Below are positions 1 to 6,040 of a stretch of 9,444 nucleotides of DNA, piece after piece. How positions within the stretch are numbered: position 1 is the first letter of the stretch; each line of letters starts with the position of its first letter. The position numbers and the translations under genes are program-made. This stretch comes from SIG636 sp045604285. GTDB taxonomy: Bacteria > Bacillota > Clostridia > Oscillospirales > CAG-382. Under the pieces are notes generated by a model. It worked only from the letters and a program-made list of their open reading frames with translations. It had not been told where the DNA came from and did no database searches. The stretch spans positions 1-9,444 of the forward strand of contig JAZUNS010000037.1 in the NCBI GenBank assembly GCA_045604285.1. The letters run 5' to 3'.

Positions 1-32
1 TTTCTGCAATTTATCGTAATTTTTCGTTCAAA

Positions 33-96
33 ACGAACCTCGGCTCACAGTACTTTTGTACAGTTTTCGCCTCGGTTCGTTTCGTCTGCACTCTTT
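33..96 (+). repeat. Left copy of an imperfect inverted repeat pair
   Basis: This stretch resembles the reverse complement of 241-305. The best-preserved shared parts are GTACTTTTGTACAG (50-63, against 275-288 reversed) and TCTGCACTCTTT (85-96, against 241-252 reversed). The DNA between these cores is related but diverged. There is no coding frame of note, and it may be a degraded member of an intergenic repeat family. Whether other copies exist in the genome cannot be seen from here. Confidence 0.5.
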
Positions 97-110
97 CTCA
101 GCACTCTGCC

Positions 111-139
111 AAGCTGATGACAGGGTTTGTCATCAGCTT
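111..139. repeat. Perfect hairpin, 11-bp stem
   Basis: AAGCTGATGAC (111-121) and GTCATCAGCTT (129-139) are exact reverse complements around a 7-nt loop. The hairpin abuts the hairpin at 141-168, making two stem-loops in tandem. No clear T-run follows on either strand, so a terminator role is not supported on its own. It may be part of the repeat block or of the end of a gene beyond the left edge. Confidence 0.55.
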
Positions 140-140
140 G

Positions 141-214
141 AATCAAGCGGGAGTTACCCCGCTTGATTACTTTGTAAAATAGTTTTAAATGACTTTTCCC
201 CGTTCTGCGCCCTT
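141..214. repeat. 74-bp direct repeat, copy 1, with hairpin
   Basis: This block is identical by eye to 332-405. It opens with a perfect 11-bp stem, AATCAAGCGGG (141-151) and CCCGCTTGATT (158-168), with a 6-nt loop. An AT-rich segment follows, then a GC-richer tail ending in CTGCGCCCTT. Unlike copy 2, this hairpin is not followed by a T-run on the minus strand, because another hairpin lies there. It was probably copied together with the terminator of the neighbouring gene, or is a mobile intergenic repeat. Confidence 0.75.
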
Positions 215-240
215 ATTACAGAAGGGGTTTGAGGGAGTAA

Positions 241-305
241 AAAGAGTGCAGATGGGACGAATCCAGCCGAGAGCTGTACAAAAGTACAGCGAGGCGCAGA
301 TTCGT
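241..305 (-). repeat. Right copy of the imperfect inverted repeat pair
   Basis: This is the inverted partner of 33-96. It holds a perfect 7-bp hairpin, GCTGTAC (273-279) and GTACAGC (284-290), around AAAA. Together the two copies would let the whole 1-305 region fold into a large cruciform or long stem. No open frame or ribosome site supports a gene. Confidence 0.5.
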
Positions 306-314
306 TACAAGGGG

Positions 315-359
315 AAAAGATAAGAATAAAAAATCAAGCGGGAGTTACCCCGCTTGATT
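315..359 (-). terminator. Rho-independent terminator of fucO
   Basis: On the minus strand, about 60 nt after the fucO stop codon, an 11-bp perfect stem (349-359 with 332-342, 6-nt loop, GC-rich near the loop) runs straight into a T-rich tract (331 down to about 315, reading TTTTATTCTTATCTTTT). This is the standard intrinsic terminator layout. The same hairpin is part of the 74-bp repeat. Confidence 0.7.
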
Positions 360-405
360 ACTTTGTAAAATAGTTTTAAATGACTTTTCCCCGTTCTGCG
401 CCCTT
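332..405. repeat. 74-bp direct repeat, copy 2
   Basis: This is the second copy of the block at 141-214, offset by 191 bp. It begins with the fucO terminator hairpin and ends 13 nt before the fucO stop codon. The 117 bp between the two copies contains the inverted element at 241-305, so the arrangement resembles a small nested repeat cluster. Confidence 0.75.
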
Positions 406-418
406 TTTACCCCTCAAA

Positions 419-1561
419 CTACATAAGCTTGCGGATGAGTGCCTTAATCTCTTCCACAGACGCCGCCTTGGGATTGCCGGGCGCACAAGCATCTGCATAG
501 GCAGAGTCTGCAAGGAACTGCAGATCCTCTTCCTTAAGACCTTCAAGCTTGGTGGGGATGCCCACGTCGATGGAAAGCTGACGAACGGCGTCAACAGCCG
601 CTTTGCGGTATTCCTCAACAGACATTCCGCTAACGTCAACGCCCATAGCCTCGGCAATAGCCTTGTATTTTTCGCCGGTGCAATCTGCGTTATATTCCAT
701 AACTATAGGCAGCATCATAGCGCAGGCAACGCCGTGGGGGGTGTCATACACTGCACCCAGGGTGTGTGCAACGGAGTGCGCTATACCAAGGCCTACGTTA
801 GAGAACGCCATGCCCGTTACAAACTGACCAAGTGCCATGCCTTCTCTGCCCTCGGGGTCGTTTTCAACGGCACCTCTAAGGCTTTTTGCAATAAGGCGTA
901 TAGCCTCAAGATTAAGGCAGTCGGGCAGCGCCCAAGCGCCCTTGGTGGTGTAGCCCTCAATGGCGTGGGTAAGGGCATCCATACCCGTTGCGGCGGTAAG
1001 GCTTTTGGGCATGGTGGACATCATGTCCGGGTCAACAACCGCAACGTCGGGAATATCGTTAACGTCAACGCAAACAAACTTACGCTTTCTCTCTACGTCG
1101 GTAATAACGTAGTTGATGGTAGCTTCGGCAGCGGTGCCGGCGGTGGTGGGAACCGCTATTGTATAAACGGTGCGATTTTTGGTGGGAGCAACGCCCTCAA
1201 GACTGCGCACGTCCTCGTATTCGGGGTTGTTTATAATAATACCAATGGCTTTGCCCGTATCCATGGAAGAGCCGCCGCCTATTGCTATCATGTAATCGGC
1301 GCCGGAAGCCTTGTATGCGGCAACGCCGGACTTAACGTTTTCAATGGTGGGGTTGGGCTTGATATCGGAATATATCTCATAAGCCATGCCTGCGGCATCC
1401 AAAAGGTCGGTAACCTTTTTTGTAACGCCAAACCTTATAAGGTCGGGGTCGGTGGCTATAAACGCCTTTTTAAAGCCCTTTGCGGCGATAATGGCGGGTA
1501 TTTCCGAAATAGCGCCCTTGCCGTGATAAGATATGGGGTTGGATACGAATCTGTTTGCCAT
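419..1561 (-). CDS. fucO: Lactaldehyde reductase (iron-dependent alcohol dehydrogenase, FucO type)
   Basis: This 380-residue protein of the iron-containing alcohol dehydrogenase family closely resembles E. coli FucO (L-1,2-propanediol oxidoreductase, about 383 residues). FucO reduces lactaldehyde to propanediol with NADH during anaerobic fucose or rhamnose fermentation. The nucleotide-binding GGGSSMD lies at 95-101, and VPTTAGTAAE near 137-146 matches the family. The four metal ligands are present: D195 and H199 (GMDALTHAIEG), H262 (AHSVAH) and H276 (TPHG), each one residue below the E. coli numbering. The start is fixed by AGGAGG at 1569-1574, 7 nt upstream. It has its own promoter and a hairpin terminator. 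No fucose or rhamnose genes adjoin it, so the physiological substrate is inferred from similarity. Another short-chain alcohol or aldehyde is the main alternative. Confidence 0.9.
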   Translation of the reverse strand: MANRFVSNPISYHGKGAISEIPAIIAAKGFKKAFIATDPDLIRFGVTKKVTDLLDAAGMAYEIYSDIKPNPTIENVKSGVAAYKASGADYMIAIGGGSSMDTGKAIGIIINNPEYEDVRSLEGVAPTKNRTVYTIAVPTTAGTAAEATINYVITDVERKRKFVCVDVNDIPDVAVVDPDMMSTMPKSLTAATGMDALTHAIEGYTTKGAWALPDCLNLEAIRLIAKSLRGAVENDPEGREGMALGQFVTGMAFSNVGLGIAHSVAHTLGAVYDTPHGVACAMMLPIVMEYNADCTGEKYKAIAEAMGVDVSGMSVEEYRKAAVDAVRQLSIDVGIPTKLEGLKEEDLQFLADSAYADACAPGNPKAASVEEIKALIRKLM

Positions 1562-1586
1562 AATTATTCCTCCTAAATATTTTTAT

Positions 1587-1601
1587 GGGTATATTATACC
1601 C
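1587..1601. promoter_or_regulatory. 15-bp perfect palindrome over the fucO -10 box
   Basis: GGGTATA-T-TATACCC is a perfect palindrome with 7-bp arms, and it completely covers the minus-strand -10 hexamer TATAAT (1593-1598). A repressor operator there would occlude RNA polymerase. No regulator gene is adjacent, so the binding protein is unknown. The symmetry could also be chance built on an AT-rich -10 box. Confidence 0.4.
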
Positions 1602-1621
1602 GAAAAAACAGAGGATTGCAA
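1593..1621 (-). promoter_or_regulatory. Sigma-A promoter of fucO
   Basis: On the minus strand, TTGCAA (1616-1621) is followed after exactly 17 bp by a consensus TATAAT (1598-1593). Transcription would start near 1586, giving a leader of about 25 nt that contains the ribosome site. The same pair of hexamers with the same spacing precedes the LRR gene. Confidence 0.7.
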
Positions 1622-1667
1622 TAAGGTTTTTTGTATTACCGCCCCGATAAAAAATTTAAAAACCCTC

Positions 1668-1696
1668 TTGAAAAATTTTCCAAAATGTGGTGTAAT
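1668..1696 (+). promoter_or_regulatory. Sigma-A promoter of the ferritin-rubredoxin operon
   Basis: TTGAAA (1668-1673), a 17-bp spacer and TGTAAT (1691-1696) form a good promoter, with a start expected near 1703. It is back to back with the fucO promoter. I looked for a Fur- or PerR-like palindrome around it and did not see a convincing one. Confidence 0.6.
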
Positions 1697-1725
1697 TAAA
1701 AAAAGCGATTAAGGAGGTTTTATTT

Positions 1726-2238
1726 ATGTTAAACGAAAAGGTACACAAGCTGCTTAATCAGCAGATAAACAAAGAGCTTTATTCAGCTTACCTTTATTTG
1801 GATTTTTCCAACTATTTTAAGGATAGAGGGCTGGATGGCTTTGCCAATTGGTATATGATACAGGCGCAGGAGGAAAGAGATCACGCAATGCTTTTCTATA
1901 CCTACCTGCAAAACGAAAATATGCCCGTAACTCTTGAGGCTATCGCAAAGCCCGATAAGGTGCTTGACAGCGACATGACCGTGCTTAAAGCAGGGCTTGA
2001 GCATGAGGAATACGTTACATCTCTTATCAACGATATCTACGGCGCAGCCTATGACGTAAGGGATTTCCGCACCATGCAGTTCCTTGATTGGTTTGTTAAA
2101 GAGCAGGGCGAGGAAGAAACCAACGCCAACGACCTTATTTCCAAGATGGAGCTTTTCGGCTCTGACCCCAAGGGCTTGTATATGCTTAATCAAGAGCTGG
2201 GCGCAAGAGTTTACAGCGCACCTTCCCTGGTACTTTAA
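1726..2238 (+). CDS. ftnA: Ferritin (FtnA-type, non-haem)
   Basis: This 170-residue four-helix ferritin is of normal length for the bacterial FtnA family. It oxidises Fe(II) and stores Fe(III) in a 24-subunit cytoplasmic shell. All ferroxidase-centre residues fall at the E. coli FtnA numbers: E17, E50 and H53 (EERDH), E94, Q127 and E130 (EQGEE). The absence of a haem-ligand methionine equivalent and the overall pattern favour ferritin over bacterioferritin. The start is set by AGGAGG at 1712-1717, 8 nt upstream. It is the first gene of a two-gene operon: the rubredoxin start lies 17 nt after its stop. In an anaerobe it would guard against free iron and oxygen damage. Confidence 0.95.
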   Translation: MLNEKVHKLLNQQINKELYSAYLYLDFSNYFKDRGLDGFANWYMIQAQEERDHAMLFYTYLQNENMPVTLEAIAKPDKVLDSDMTVLKAGLEHEEYVTSLINDIYGAAYDVRDFRTMQFLDWFVKEQGEEETNANDLISKMELFGSDPKGLYMLNQELGARVYSAPSLVL

Positions 2239-2255
2239 TTAGGAGGTAACGAGTT

Positions 2256-2414
2256 ATGAAAAAATACGTATGCGATCTTTGCGGTTGGGAATATGACGAG
2301 GCAGTGGGCGACCCCGATAACGGCATAGCCCCCGGCACCAAGTTTGAGGACCTGCCCGACGATTTTGCTTGCCCCCTTTGCGGCGCAGGCAAGGATAGCT
2401 TCAGCGAAGCGTAA
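2256..2414 (+). CDS. Rubredoxin
   Basis: This 52-residue protein has the complete rubredoxin signature: CDLCG (C6, C9) and CPLCG (C39, C42), which bind a single iron. Between them are the family's aromatic and acidic features, including W11, Y13 and a PGTKFEDLP segment at 26-34. The length matches one-domain clostridial rubredoxins. Rubredoxin is a small cytoplasmic one-electron carrier, often serving peroxide or superoxide reduction. AGGAGG at 2241-2246 lies 9 nt upstream of the ATG. The gene follows ferritin at 17 nt, so the two are almost certainly co-transcribed. An electron-donor role in ferritin iron release or in oxygen detoxification is an inference from this pairing. Confidence 0.95.
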   Translation: MKKYVCDLCGWEYDEAVGDPDNGIAPGTKFEDLPDDFACPLCGAGKDSFSEA

Positions 2415-2427
2415 AATATGTGCATTT

Positions 2428-2456
2428 AAAAAGCCATCTCAACGATGGCTTTTTTT
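2428..2456. terminator. Terminator between convergent rubredoxin and LRR genes
   Basis: AAAAAGCCATC and GATGGCTTTTT form an 11-bp stem with a 5-nt TCAAC loop, followed on the plus strand by further Ts to 2456. The minus strand also has a five-T side, so the hairpin probably ends transcripts from both directions. It sits 13 nt after the rubredoxin stop and just outside the LRR stop. Confidence 0.85.
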
Positions 2457-2460
2457 GTTG

Positions 2461-4254
2461 CTATTTTTTGAATTTAGAGAAAAATCCTTTAACTTTGTTT
2501 GCGGTATCTGCAACCTTGCTTGCCGCATCGGCAACGAATTTTTCCACAGCTTCCGCATCAATCGAAGGTGTGCTTGCAGTGCTGTTGCTTTCGGGCTTGG
2601 GGGTATAACCGGGAGGGGGCAGCTCCTGCTTTTCAATAAAGGTGCTGTGGTTAAAAGAGTAGCGCTCTATCTTGCAGTTCATTGGTATTATTGCTTTCTT
2701 CATAGTATTATAGGCAAAATCACCTATATATTCTATCCCGCGGAAGTCAAACTCTCTTAACCTTGTATCATAAAAGGCATGGGCGCCTATTCTTTTTACG
2801 GTACCGCTGTAGGGCAAAATGACTTTTTTAAGATCAGAACAACGATAGCAGAGGTTCGCCGGTATTTCCTCCAGCTCCTGCAAAAGGCTAAGGTCAAGCT
2901 CGGATATGGGAGCGCCGGCAAATGCACCTATTGCTATATGTTTAACCGTTGCAGGCAGCTTAAGTTTAATCGTTACAGGCGGCATAAGAGTACCTAAATT
3001 GGATTTCGTCTCTCCCAGTATTCCTGACCCTATATGTTCAAGGCAGCCGTCCATGGGCAGTGTAAAGCTTTTAAGCACGGGGGAAGAAAACGCATATGAG
3101 CCTATAAATTTAAGCTTTTTGCAAGGCTCAAGGGAAATACGCTCCAGCTCTTTACTGTTTACGGCGTTATCACATATAATCTCCAACTGATTGCCCTGCT
3201 CAAAGGTTATGGATTTTACTCTATCGCCCTTAATGCCGCCAAGGACTTTTATATTTGCCGGCACTACCACGTCGTAGGTCACGTAGGGGTCGTAGGTTTC
3301 GTTAAATATCTCGTCATCGGTTAAAACGCATTTGTCTTTATATAAGGCATCGGGAGAGATCCGGCTGAAGTCATCGCCCTCCGCAACGGCGGAAACAAGC
3401 TCGGCGGCGGCAGCGCAATCTGCGTATTTTGCTATTATATTTTTTGCAAAATTGCGGGCGGCAGAGCCTTCGTTACAGTATATGGTAAGCTCTTTGGGTG
3501 CTCCGCTACGCCTGTAGAAGTTGCTAACGGTTTCCGTAACCTCGTTACCCCACGCATCTCTTACTTTTTTGCCGTCTTCATCACGCTTATATTGACGATA
3601 AAATTGAAGATCGACTTTTTCAAACAGATTTCCGTGGATTTGGGTAATACTGTCGGGTATGTATAAGCTTTTAAAGCTGTCCTCAAGGTCGAATATGCCG
3701 TGATCCAAAGCCGCAGCACAGCCGTCTTCAAAAACCACCTCCGCAACTGGACAGTGAAAAGCTAAAAAGCCTATTGACTTAACGGTTTTGGGTATAAACA
3801 CACGCTCAATACCGCTTCCTGAAAAGACCGAGCGGCCTATCTCTTCCAGCCCATCCGGCAAACGCAGCGTTTTAAGCGCCTTACACTCTTTGAAAGCACC
3901 GTCTTTTATAGTTTTTAGGGTGTTGGGCAAGCGCACCTCGCAAAGGCTTTTGCATTCTGAAAAAGCCTCTTTTTCTATAACCTCTGTACCGTCGTGCAGA
4001 TATATGCTTTGCAGCTTGCTATTTTCAAAAGCGCCCTCTTTTATGTACTTAACGCTTCCGGGGACTATAACGTGTTTTACTTTGCTGAGATGAAAGGCGT
4101 TTTTCCCCAAGGATATTACCGGCTTGCCTTCTATTTCTGCAGGAATTTCAACGGTGCCAAAGGTCAAACCGCGGTAGCGGCAAAGCTCCCAGCCGCCTTC
4201 AATTTCTTTTTTTTCAAATTCTTTTGGTAAATAAACGTAAGATCTTGTGTCCAT
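2461..4254 (-). CDS. BspA-type leucine-rich-repeat protein
   Basis: This 597-residue protein is built mostly of BspA/TpLRR-type (LRR_5) repeats, seen as recurring units such as LPNTLKTIKDGAFKEC and LPDGLEEIG. Repeat block 1 spans about 34-210 and block 2 about 345-540. Between them lies an irregular segment with a YCNEGSAARNFAKN stretch (259-272), typical of this family. After residue 545 come a Pro/Ser/Thr linker and a lysine-rich amphipathic tail (565-597). I see no signal peptide, sortase motif or transmembrane helix, so a cytoplasmic or non-classically exported location is likely. The ATG at 4254 is chosen because AAGGAGG (4260-4266) lies 5 nt upstream. The frame is open a further 50 codons, but that extension would cross the leader's terminator-like hairpin. 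The ligand is unknown. Confidence 0.85.
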   Translation of the reverse strand: MDTRSYVYLPKEFEKKEIEGGWELCRYRGLTFGTVEIPAEIEGKPVISLGKNAFHLSKVKHVIVPGSVKYIKEGAFENSKLQSIYLHDGTEVIEKEAFSECKSLCEVRLPNTLKTIKDGAFKECKALKTLRLPDGLEEIGRSVFSGSGIERVFIPKTVKSIGFLAFHCPVAEVVFEDGCAAALDHGIFDLEDSFKSLYIPDSITQIHGNLFEKVDLQFYRQYKRDEDGKKVRDAWGNEVTETVSNFYRRSGAPKELTIYCNEGSAARNFAKNIIAKYADCAAAAELVSAVAEGDDFSRISPDALYKDKCVLTDDEIFNETYDPYVTYDVVVPANIKVLGGIKGDRVKSITFEQGNQLEIICDNAVNSKELERISLEPCKKLKFIGSYAFSSPVLKSFTLPMDGCLEHIGSGILGETKSNLGTLMPPVTIKLKLPATVKHIAIGAFAGAPISELDLSLLQELEEIPANLCYRCSDLKKVILPYSGTVKRIGAHAFYDTRLREFDFRGIEYIGDFAYNTMKKAIIPMNCKIERYSFNHSTFIEKQELPPPGYTPKPESNSTASTPSIDAEAVEKFVADAASKVADTANKVKGFFSKFKK

Positions 4255-4319
4255 TTTTTCCTCCTTGTAGATTGCGTACTTGTGTGGCTTTTTTGTGCGG
4301 GGCTTGCTATCCTCCTTTT

Positions 4320-4372
4320 TAATAAAATAAAAAAGTGCGCAGCCAAAGCTACGCACCAAAAAACGCATAGCT
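4320..4372 (-). promoter_or_regulatory. Possible attenuator in the LRR gene leader
   Basis: On the minus strand, GTGCGTAGC (4356-4348) and GCTGCGCAC (4343-4335) form a 9-bp stem with one mismatch and a TTTG loop, followed by TTTTTTATTTTATT: an intrinsic terminator shape inside the 5' leader. Just upstream, AGCTATGCG (4372-4364) can pair with TGCGTAGCT (4355-4347) in 9 pairs including two G-U. That would sequester the left arm of the terminator stem. The mutually exclusive pairing is the layout of a transcription attenuator. No known riboswitch or T-box motif was recognised. Confidence 0.45.
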
Positions 4373-4491
4373 CTGCTTGCGCCACACAAGTTTGCAATCC
4401 ACAAGAGAATGACAAAATAAGAGAATGCGTTTTTTACCTAAGTGAAAAACATTCCCTTGCGCATTGCAATATTTACTTGTGTGGCAAGCAG
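4373..4491. repeat. 119-bp imperfect palindrome in the LRR leader
   Basis: Outer arms: CTGCTTG and CCACACAAGT (4373-4379, 4382-4391) pair with ACTTGTGTGG and CAAGCAG (4475-4484, 4485-4491), leaving a 2-nt bulge. Inner arms: 4392-4411 pairs with 4450-4469 over 20 positions, with one mismatch and two G-U pairs when read as minus-strand RNA. The loop is 38 nt. Most of it lies in the predicted LRR leader RNA. A further copy of ACTTGTGTGGC occurs at 4278-4288, close to the LRR ribosome site. Confidence 0.75.
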
Positions 4492-4520
4492 ATTATACCA
4501 CACGCCGTTAAATTTTGCAA
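4492..4520 (-). promoter_or_regulatory. Sigma-A promoter of the LRR gene
   Basis: On the minus strand, TTGCAA (4520-4515), a 17-bp spacer and TATAAT (4497-4492) are preceded by an extended TGG. Transcription would begin near 4485, leaving a leader of about 230 nt before the ATG at 4254. That is long for an unregulated gene. The hexamers and spacing equal those of the fucO promoter. Confidence 0.65.
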
Positions 4521-4526
4521 CATTAT

Positions 4527-4547
4527 TTTAAGCCTTAAAAGCTTAAA
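4527..4547. repeat. Short inverted repeat between divergent promoters
   Basis: TTTAAGC (4527-4533) and GCTTAAA (4541-4547) are perfect 7-bp arms separated by 7 bp. They lie between the divergent LRR and transporter promoters. This could be an operator shared by both, but the AT-rich background makes chance a fair alternative. Confidence 0.3.
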
Positions 4548-4566
4548 GCTGCAGCAATAAAGTATA

Positions 4567-4595
4567 TTGTTTTATTGGCAAAGCTGTGGTATAAT
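4567..4595 (+). promoter_or_regulatory. Sigma-A promoter of the transporter operon
   Basis: TTGTTT (4567-4572), a 17-bp spacer and a consensus TATAAT (4590-4595), extended upstream by TGTGG, give a good promoter with a start near 4602 and a leader of about 35 nt. It is divergent from the LRR promoter. Confidence 0.6.
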
Positions 4596-4636
4596 CGGTT
4601 TAACGATAGTATTAACGAAAAGGCTGTTTAAATTAA

Positions 4637-5383
4637 ATGAACCGTAAAAACACTTTAATAAAGGAATGGACAGAGTTTAAAACCCTTCTCCGCTCCATCC
4701 CTGCCGCCATAGTAACCCTTTTTGTGGTAAGCGTTATAAGCATGAATCTGCTTGCCAACAAAACCCTGCTTCAGCTTGATTGGATAGCCCTTGACGGCGG
4801 CATACTTATCTCGTGGCTGTCCTTTATGTGCATGGATATCATCACCAAGCATTTCGGGCCTAAGGCGTCCAACAGCATATCGGTGCTTGCCGCCGCGATC
4901 AATCTTTTAACCTGCCTTATATTCTTTGTGGCAAGTGCCATCCCTTCCAATGCGGCGGATTACTCTGCCTTTGACGGCATATTCGGCGGCACCTGGTTTA
5001 TTTTGCTGGGCAGCACCGTGGCGTTTTTGTCGTCGGCGGTCATTAACAACACCTTAAACTGGCTTATCGGCAGGTGCTTCAGCAAAAACCCGGGCGGCAA
5101 GCTTGCCTACGCCATGCGCACCTATATCTCCACCTTTATAGGTCAGTTTTTTGATAACTTTATATTCTCCGTAATCGTTTTCGTCTTTTTTGCCCCCGTG
5201 TTTTGGAACGGCTTTAGCTGGTCGGTGCTTCAATGCGCCATGTGTGCTTTGACCGGCGCCGTGGCAGAGCTTGTTATGGAGATAGTGTTTTCCCCCATCG
5301 GCTACCGCATAACCAAGCGTTGGCAGGCAGAAGCCGTGGGCAAGGAATATTTTAATTACGTTAAAGAGGGTAACGAAAAATGA
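4637..5383 (+). CDS. VUT-family transporter (YhhQ-like, possible queuosine precursor uptake)
   Basis: This 248-residue membrane protein has about six hydrophobic segments (roughly 22-40, 53-70, 80-103, 119-140, 160-188 and 196-218). It resembles the VUT family (PF02592), whose E. coli member YhhQ imports queuosine precursors. Family-like features are LLANK (38-42), the LDGGIL...MDIITKHFG stretch (52-74) and TFIGQFFDNFIFS (166-178). The start has only a weak ribosome site (AAAAGG, 4618-4623, 13 nt away), so translation may be poor or the start uncertain by a few codons. Its stop overlaps the next start by 4 bp (ATGA). The substrate is unproven: no queuosine synthesis gene is nearby. Confidence 0.75.
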   Translation: MNRKNTLIKEWTEFKTLLRSIPAAIVTLFVVSVISMNLLANKTLLQLDWIALDGGILISWLSFMCMDIITKHFGPKASNSISVLAAAINLLTCLIFFVASAIPSNAADYSAFDGIFGGTWFILLGSTVAFLSSAVINNTLNWLIGRCFSKNPGGKLAYAMRTYISTFIGQFFDNFIFSVIVFVFFAPVFWNGFSWSVLQCAMCALTGAVAELVMEIVFSPIGYRITKRWQAEAVGKEYFNYVKEGNEK

Positions 5384-6033
5384 AGGTTTTAATAACGGGT
5401 ACCTCCCAAGGCATAGGCAAGGCAATAGCAAAGCTGTTTTTGCAAAAGGGCCACCAAGTTTTAGGCATAGACAGGCAGGAAAGTGCAATAAGCCACAAGG
5501 CGTACACCCATTACAAATGCGACGTAAGGGATAAAGAAAACCTGCCGCATATAGAGGGCGTGGATATACTTATAAACAACGCAGGCACCCAAAACGAGGA
5601 CGATATAGACGTAAACCTTAAGGCGCTTATATACATTACCGAAAGGTACGCCCTGCAGCCCAACATAAAATCGGTGCTTAACATAGGCTCTGCCAGCGCC
5701 CACACCGGGGCAGAGTTCCCCGAATATTGTGCCAGTAAGGGCGGCGTTTTGGCTTACACAAAAAACGTGGCAATGCGTGTTGCCCCCTACGGTGCCACCT
5801 GCAACAGCCTTGACCCCGGCGGCGTTCTTACCCCCCTTAACCGCTGCGTTATAGAGGACCCCGTCCTTTGGGCGCAGATTATGGAAGAAACCCCGCTTAA
5901 AAAATGGGCAACCCCCGAGGAAATAGCCGAATGGGCGTATTTCCTTACGGTTACCAACACCTTCTGTACGGGGCAATGCATACTTGTGGATGGCGGCGAG
6001 TCCATCAATTACAATTTTGTGTGGAAGGACTGA
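5380..6033 (+). CDS. Short-chain dehydrogenase/reductase (SDR)
   Basis: This 217-residue classical-type SDR is shorter than the usual 240-260. The dinucleotide motif TGTSQGIG (6-13) sits at the very N-terminus, D31 ends the second strand (favouring NAD over NADP), and NNAG is at 66-69. Catalytic residues are N79, S104 (NIGSAS), Y116 and K120 (YCASK). The C-terminus has the usual VDGG near residue 207. The missing length comes from a short loop after NNAG, not from a lost active site. GAGGG (5366-5370) gives a ribosome site, and the ATG overlaps the transporter stop, so the two are translationally coupled. The substrate is unknown; an oxoacyl or sugar-alcohol reductase role is equally possible. 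Confidence 0.88.
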   Translation: MKVLITGTSQGIGKAIAKLFLQKGHQVLGIDRQESAISHKAYTHYKCDVRDKENLPHIEGVDILINNAGTQNEDDIDVNLKALIYITERYALQPNIKSVLNIGSASAHTGAEFPEYCASKGGVLAYTKNVAMRVAPYGATCNSLDPGGVLTPLNRCVIEDPVLWAQIMEETPLKKWATPEEIAEWAYFLTVTNTFCTGQCILVDGGESINYNFVWKD

Positions 6034-6040
6034 CGGTAGA

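Noticed and set aside
141..405. CRISPR-like repeat array
   Set aside because: There are only two 74-bp copies at unequal context, far longer than CRISPR repeats, with no regular spacers and no cas genes.
380..1576. 398-codon open frame on the plus strand
   Set aside because: It lies wholly antisense to fucO, has no ribosome site, and its Gly/Asn/Val-rich, repetitive composition is what the reverse of this GC-biased gene gives. fucO has all active-site residues.
2344..2760. 138-codon plus-strand frame across the rubredoxin end and terminator
   Set aside because: It runs through the rubredoxin gene in another frame, across a strong terminator and into the antisense of the LRR gene.
4255..4404. 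50-codon N-terminal extension of the LRR protein
   Set aside because: The frame is open but has no ribosome site at 4404, crosses a terminator-like hairpin and reads as unstructured Lys-rich sequence; AAGGAGG sits just before the ATG at 4254.
4438..4464. Eight-residue leader peptide in the LRR leader (minus strand)
   Set aside because: An ATG and stop exist, but there is no ribosome site before the ATG and no run of a regulatory codon, so a ribosome-based attenuation mechanism is not supported.
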